Source: Lachnoclostridium sp. UBA1175 (lineage in GTDB: Bacteria; Bacillota; Clostridia; Lachnospirales; Lachnospiraceae). From it: 64,000 nucleotides of DNA. The stretch covers positions 1 through 64,000 of the forward strand of contig DBYX01000009.1 in assembly GCA_002311665.1 (NCBI GenBank). The letters are read 5' to 3'. Shown one piece after another: positions 61,336 through 64,000 of the stretch; the stretch's first letter is position 1; every line of letters begins with the position of its first letter. The position numbers and the translations under genes are program-made. Below the pieces are notes generated by a model that made no database searches, was not told the DNA's origin, and saw nothing but the letters and a program-made list of their open reading frames with translations.

Positions 61336-63297
61336 TCACTGCTCTTCCACTTCGATCTTGCGTATCACCTTGTTGTCGATCTCCTCACGGATCGCCGCGA
61401 TGAAATCGGCAAGCGGCTTCGCGCCCTCATCTCCCAGGAAACGGCTGCGAACGGACACAAGGCCCTCCTCCGCCTCCTTCGCACCGACAACAAGCATGTA
61501 CGGTACGCGCTCGAGACGCGCCTCGCGGATCTTGTAACCGATCTTCTCGGAGCGGCTGTCGGCCGTCGCAAGGATGCCTGCCTTCTTCAGCTCGGCACAT
61601 ACGGAATTCGCGTAATCGTTGTACTTCTCGGAGATCGGAAGCACGCGCACCTGCTCCGGGCAGAGCCACGTCGGGAACTGTCCCGCATAGTGCTCGATCA
61701 GCCAAGCGAGCGTACGCTCGTAGCAGCCCATTGACGTGCGGTGGATGATCCACGGCTGTGCCTTGTTGCCGTCGGCGTCGATGTAGTACATGCCGAACTT
61801 CTGGGCGCTCTCGCAGTCGAGCTGGATCGTCACCATCGTGTCTTCCTTGCCGTACACATTTTTCGCCTGGATATCGATCTTCGGACCGTAGAATGCCGCC
61901 TCGCCGTCGGCCTCCGTGAACTTGATGCCGTTCTTGTTCATAACGTCACGGAGATACTGCTGCGTCGAGTCCCAGTACTCCTCGTCGCCCTCGTACTTCT
62001 CCTTGTTCTCGGGATCCCACTTGGACAGACGGTACGTGACGTCGCCGTCGATGCCGAGCGTCTTCATTACATAGTTGGCGAGCTCTACGCATCTCGTCAG
62101 CTCCTCCTCCGCCTGATCCGGACGGAGCACGATGTGGCCCTCCGTGATCGTGAACTGGCGGACTCTCGTGAGGCCGTGCATCTCGCCGGAATCCTCGTTA
62201 CGGAACAGTGTACTCGTCTCGGACATGCGGTACGGCAGGTCTCTGTAGGAGCGCTGCTCGTTCATGTATACATAGTACTGGAACGGGCATGTCATCGGAC
62301 GGAGCGCCATAACTTCCTTGCCCTCGCCGGCATCCTTGTTCAGGATGAACATGCCGTCCTGGTAGTGATCCCAATGACCGGAGATCTTATACAGATCGGA
62401 CTTCGCCATCAGAGGCGTTCTCGTGCGGACATAACCCCACTCGTTATCCTCGAGGTCCTCCATCCATCTTTGGAGCGTCATGATCATCTTCGTTCCCTTG
62501 GGCGTGAACAACGGCAGACCCTGGCCGATGACATCCGCCGTCAGGAACAGTTTCATCTCACGGCCGAGCTTGTTGTGGTCGCGCTTCTTGATGTCCTCAA
62601 GGTGTGCGAGATACGCATCGAGGTCCGCATTTTTCGTAAATGCCGTTCCGTAGATACGCGTAAGCATCTTGTTCTTCTCGCTTCCTCTCCAGTATGCTCC
62701 CGAGGACGAGATCAGCTTGAACGCCTTGATCGGTTTCGTGCTCATCAGGTGAGGGCCGGCGCACAGGTCGACAAAACCTCCCTGATCGTAAAATGAGAGC
62801 TCCGCATCCTCAGGCAGATCGTTGATCAGCTCCACCTTGTAAGGCTCGCCGCGCTTCTCCATCAGGTCGATCGCCTCCGCGCGGGAAAGCGTGAAACGCT
62901 TGAGCTCGTTGCCCTCCTTGATGATCTTCTTCATCTCCGCCTCGATGGCGTCGAGTGCGGCACGGTCCAGCGGCTCCATGTCGAAGTCGTAATAGAAACC
63001 GGTGTCGATCGACGGGCCGATCGCGCACTTGGCGTCGGGATACAGGCGCTTCACCGCCTCCGCGAGCACGTGCGACGTGGTATGGCGGTAAGCCGCCTTA
63101 CCGGCCTCGTCGTTAAATGTCAGAATGTTCAGCGAGCAGTCGCTGTCAATGACGGTACGAAGGTCCTTGACCTTGCCGTCCACCTCGCCTGCGCAGGCCA
63201 TGCGCGCGAGTCCTTCGCTCAGATCCGCAGCGATGTCGATGATGCTCATCGGCTGCGAGTACTCCTTGAAAGAGCCGTCCTTCAACGTGATCTTCAT
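61336..63297 (-). CDS. thrS: Threonine-tRNA ligase
   Basis: 653 aa, normal length. TGS (~1-60), the editing domain with HTTSH (~75) and the late Cys/His pair in DLCAGPHL, the class II core with MTCPFQYYVY, RNEDSGEMHGLTRVRQF and HRTSMGCYERTLAWL, and an anticodon-binding domain. The ATG at 63297 follows AAAGGAG and sits about 40 nt after the T-box terminator. Confidence 0.97.
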   Translation of the reverse strand: MKITLKDGSFKEYSQPMSIIDIAADLSEGLARMACAGEVDGKVKDLRTVIDSDCSLNILTFNDEAGKAAYRHTTSHVLAEAVKRLYPDAKCAIGPSIDTGFYYDFDMEPLDRAALDAIEAEMKKIIKEGNELKRFTLSRAEAIDLMEKRGEPYKVELINDLPEDAELSFYDQGGFVDLCAGPHLMSTKPIKAFKLISSSGAYWRGSEKNKMLTRIYGTAFTKNADLDAYLAHLEDIKKRDHNKLGREMKLFLTADVIGQGLPLFTPKGTKMIMTLQRWMEDLEDNEWGYVRTRTPLMAKSDLYKISGHWDHYQDGMFILNKDAGEGKEVMALRPMTCPFQYYVYMNEQRSYRDLPYRMSETSTLFRNEDSGEMHGLTRVRQFTITEGHIVLRPDQAEEELTRCVELANYVMKTLGIDGDVTYRLSKWDPENKEKYEGDEEYWDSTQQYLRDVMNKNGIKFTEADGEAAFYGPKIDIQAKNVYGKEDTMVTIQLDCESAQKFGMYYIDADGNKAQPWIIHRTSMGCYERTLAWLIEHYAGQFPTWLCPEQVRVLPISEKYNDYANSVCAELKKAGILATADSRSEKIGYKIREARLERVPYMLVVGAKEAEEGLVSVRSRFLGDEGAKPLADFIAAIREEIDNKVIRKIEVEEQ

Positions 63298-63340
63298 GTT
63301 GGTTCTCCTTTCGTTGTCACGGGATTGTTGTGTCCGCAGG

Positions 63341-63592
63341 AAAACGAAAGTCCCTGCTGACACTTGCGTATCAACAGGGACGAATATTCATTCGCGGTTC
63401 CACCCTATTTGGCCTCTCGATCGAAAAGCCCACTTCATTGCGACGATAACGGAGTCACCGGACCGTATTGGGGTCGCTCGGGAGCGGTCTTCCGCACGGT
63501 TCCCGCCGGACGCTCTCAGCCTGCTTTCGCATGCGTCCCTCTCTGTTCGTGAAACCCGGAGTGCGTACTGCTTCTCCTTCAACGCTTTGTTT
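63341..63592 (-). promoter_or_regulatory. T-box leader (tRNA-Thr sensing) of thrS
   Basis: The conserved T-box sequence AGGGTGGAACCGCG lies at 63393-63406. A terminator (GTCCCTG...CAGGGAC, 63350-63381, then TTTCGTTTT) follows it. Upstream, an AGTA element and an AGAGAG element suit Stem I, and a candidate ACC (Thr) specifier followed by G is at 63498-63500. Uncharged tRNA-Thr would stabilise the antiterminator. The T-box and terminator are clear; the specifier is inferred. Confidence 0.92.
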
Positions 63593-63598
63593 GAAACG

Positions 63599-63626
63599 AT
63601 TATAACACCGAAATCGGGAAAGTCAA
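63599..63626 (-). promoter_or_regulatory. Promoter of thrS
   Basis: TTGACT (63621-63626), 16 bp, TATAAT (63599-63604) on the minus strand. Confidence 0.8.
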
Positions 63627-63708
63627 GAAGGAATCGATTTTTCCGCGGAAAATGCTTCAAAAAACCGGGGCTTCGATTTTCATACCATTTTCCGAGCGGG
63701 TTTTCGTC

Positions 63709-63737
63709 TTGAAAATGCGTTTCCCGCGGTCTATACT
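63709..63737 (+). promoter_or_regulatory. Promoter of the GH2 gene
   Basis: TTGAAA (63709-63714), 17 bp, TATACT (63732-63737), about 40 bp before the ATG. Confidence 0.7.
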
Positions 63738-63778
63738 TACAATAATAATCCGACTTTTCTTCCGAGAGGAATCCCCAT

Positions 63779-64000
63779 ATGAGAAAACTGTTCAACGACA
63801 ACTGGACCTTCGGGCTGTACACAACGGACGCGACTGCGGAGGATCTGCTCTCCGCCTCGGAATCGCACCGTAAGGAGGACTTCTCTCCGGTTGATCTGCC
63901 TCATGACTGGCTGATCCGCAATGCCCGCGACCTGTACGGTGACGGGATCGGCTGCTACAAAAAGACGTTTGCGGTCGATCTTCACGAGGGTACCTATCCG
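63779..64000 (+). CDS. Glycoside hydrolase family 2 protein, N terminus (truncated by window)
   Basis: The first 74 codons; the frame runs off the right edge. RKLFNDNWTFGL, VDLPHDWLI and GIGCYKKTF are typical of the GH2 sugar-binding jelly-roll (beta-galactosidase, beta-glucuronidase or relatives). No signal peptide, so probably cytoplasmic. The catalytic domain is outside the window, so substrate cannot be judged. GAGAGG precedes the ATG. Confidence 0.85.
   Translation, partial: MRKLFNDNWTFGLYTTDATAEDLLSASESHRKEDFSPVDLPHDWLIRNARDLYGDGIGCYKKTFAVDLHEGTYP

Larger units (their letters stand above)
902..63693. other. Dispersed octamer GGAAAATG, 26 copies
   Basis: Plus-strand copies start at 902, 5688, 6068, 14582, 20835, 22049, 22359, 24899, 27009, 30118, 39060, 41162, 44407, 49456, 55221, 60915 and 63647. 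Complementary copies start at 5476, 6202, 8262, 21877, 23640, 27558, 35174, 48716 and 63686. Most are preceded by C. Ten lie between genes. See findings for discussion. Confidence 0.7.

Noticed and set aside
902..63693. GGAAAATG as a polar KOPS or Chi-type sequence
   Set aside because: The orientation is mixed (17 to 9) over a single-replichore-sized window, so strong polarity is not supported here; only a whole-genome plot could revive it.
1..64000. tRNA, rRNA, insertion sequence or prophage genes
   Set aside because: I looked for tRNA-like cloverleaf ends, rRNA signatures, transposase or integrase motifs and terminal inverted repeats and found none that I could support.

Overview
This window reads as one continuous chromosomal segment of an anaerobic, Gram-positive Clostridia, most likely family Lachnospiraceae. 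The evidence is indirect: a GC-rich coding style, AAGGAGG-type ribosome sites, TTGACA/TATAAT promoters, a T-box in front of thrS, cdaA-cdaR, DegV, VanZ, lipoproteins with Thr-Pro linkers, and several small membrane families (DUF6142-, DUF6106- and DUF6062-like) that I associate with Lachnospiraceae. I see no tRNA, rRNA, CRISPR array, transposase, integrase or phage gene, so this is core chromosome with a few lineage-specific genes.

Layout. 1-3.1 kb: a secreted SH3/glucosaminidase-type wall protein. 3.2-22 kb: a long leftward run led by dapA from a strong promoter: dapA, dapB, a Gld-type ABC system (ATPase, permease, GldG-like, DUF4340), pheS, pheT, VanZ, a DUF6142-like protein, an M29 aminopeptidase, purE, purM, purN, purD, a lipoprotein esterase and an aquaporin. 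Intergenic hairpins suggest it is broken into sub-operons. 22.06-22.2 kb: a 43-codon gene with its own ribosome site and terminator. 22.5-27.7 kb (rightward): typA, dCMP deaminase, and an ABC ATPase-permease fusion. 27.9-38.6 kb (leftward): amidase, guaB, three small lineage genes, an HD-GYP protein, an MdoB-like phosphoglycerol transferase, a zinc-ribbon/Gln-rich membrane protein and a ClpX-like unfoldase. 38.8-40.1 kb (rightward): an HtrA protease. 40.2-53 kb (leftward): ispD(or tarI)-glf, leuA, a cdaA-cdaR-HPr cluster with two membrane proteins upstream, degV, and a yqeG::aroK-aroQ-pepP-efp operon. 53.1-60.4 kb (leftward): an Ig/leucine-rich surface protein, an EF-G paralogue and a DUF885 lipoprotein. 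60.7 kb (rightward): an XRE regulator with nested palindromes at its promoter. 61.3-63.6 kb: T-box-controlled thrS. The right edge cuts a GH2 glycosidase.

Functions fall into translation (pheST, thrS, efp, typA, the EF-G paralogue), purine synthesis (purE/M/N/D, guaB), lysine/wall precursor, shikimate and leucine synthesis, c-di-AMP synthesis, and envelope remodelling (amidase, glucosaminidase, HtrA, MdoB-like, Glf).

The strongest unexplained signal is not a gene. The octamer GGAAAATG (or its complement) occurs 26 times by hand count, about one to two being expected by chance. It occurs on both strands, in several reading frames, and is enriched between genes, which suggests selection at the DNA level. 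Other points of note are the 43-residue protein resembling the start of Dxs, a fused YqeG phosphatase-shikimate kinase with a changed Gly triplet, a ClpX-like protein lacking the RKH loop, and an HPr in the place where I would expect glmM.
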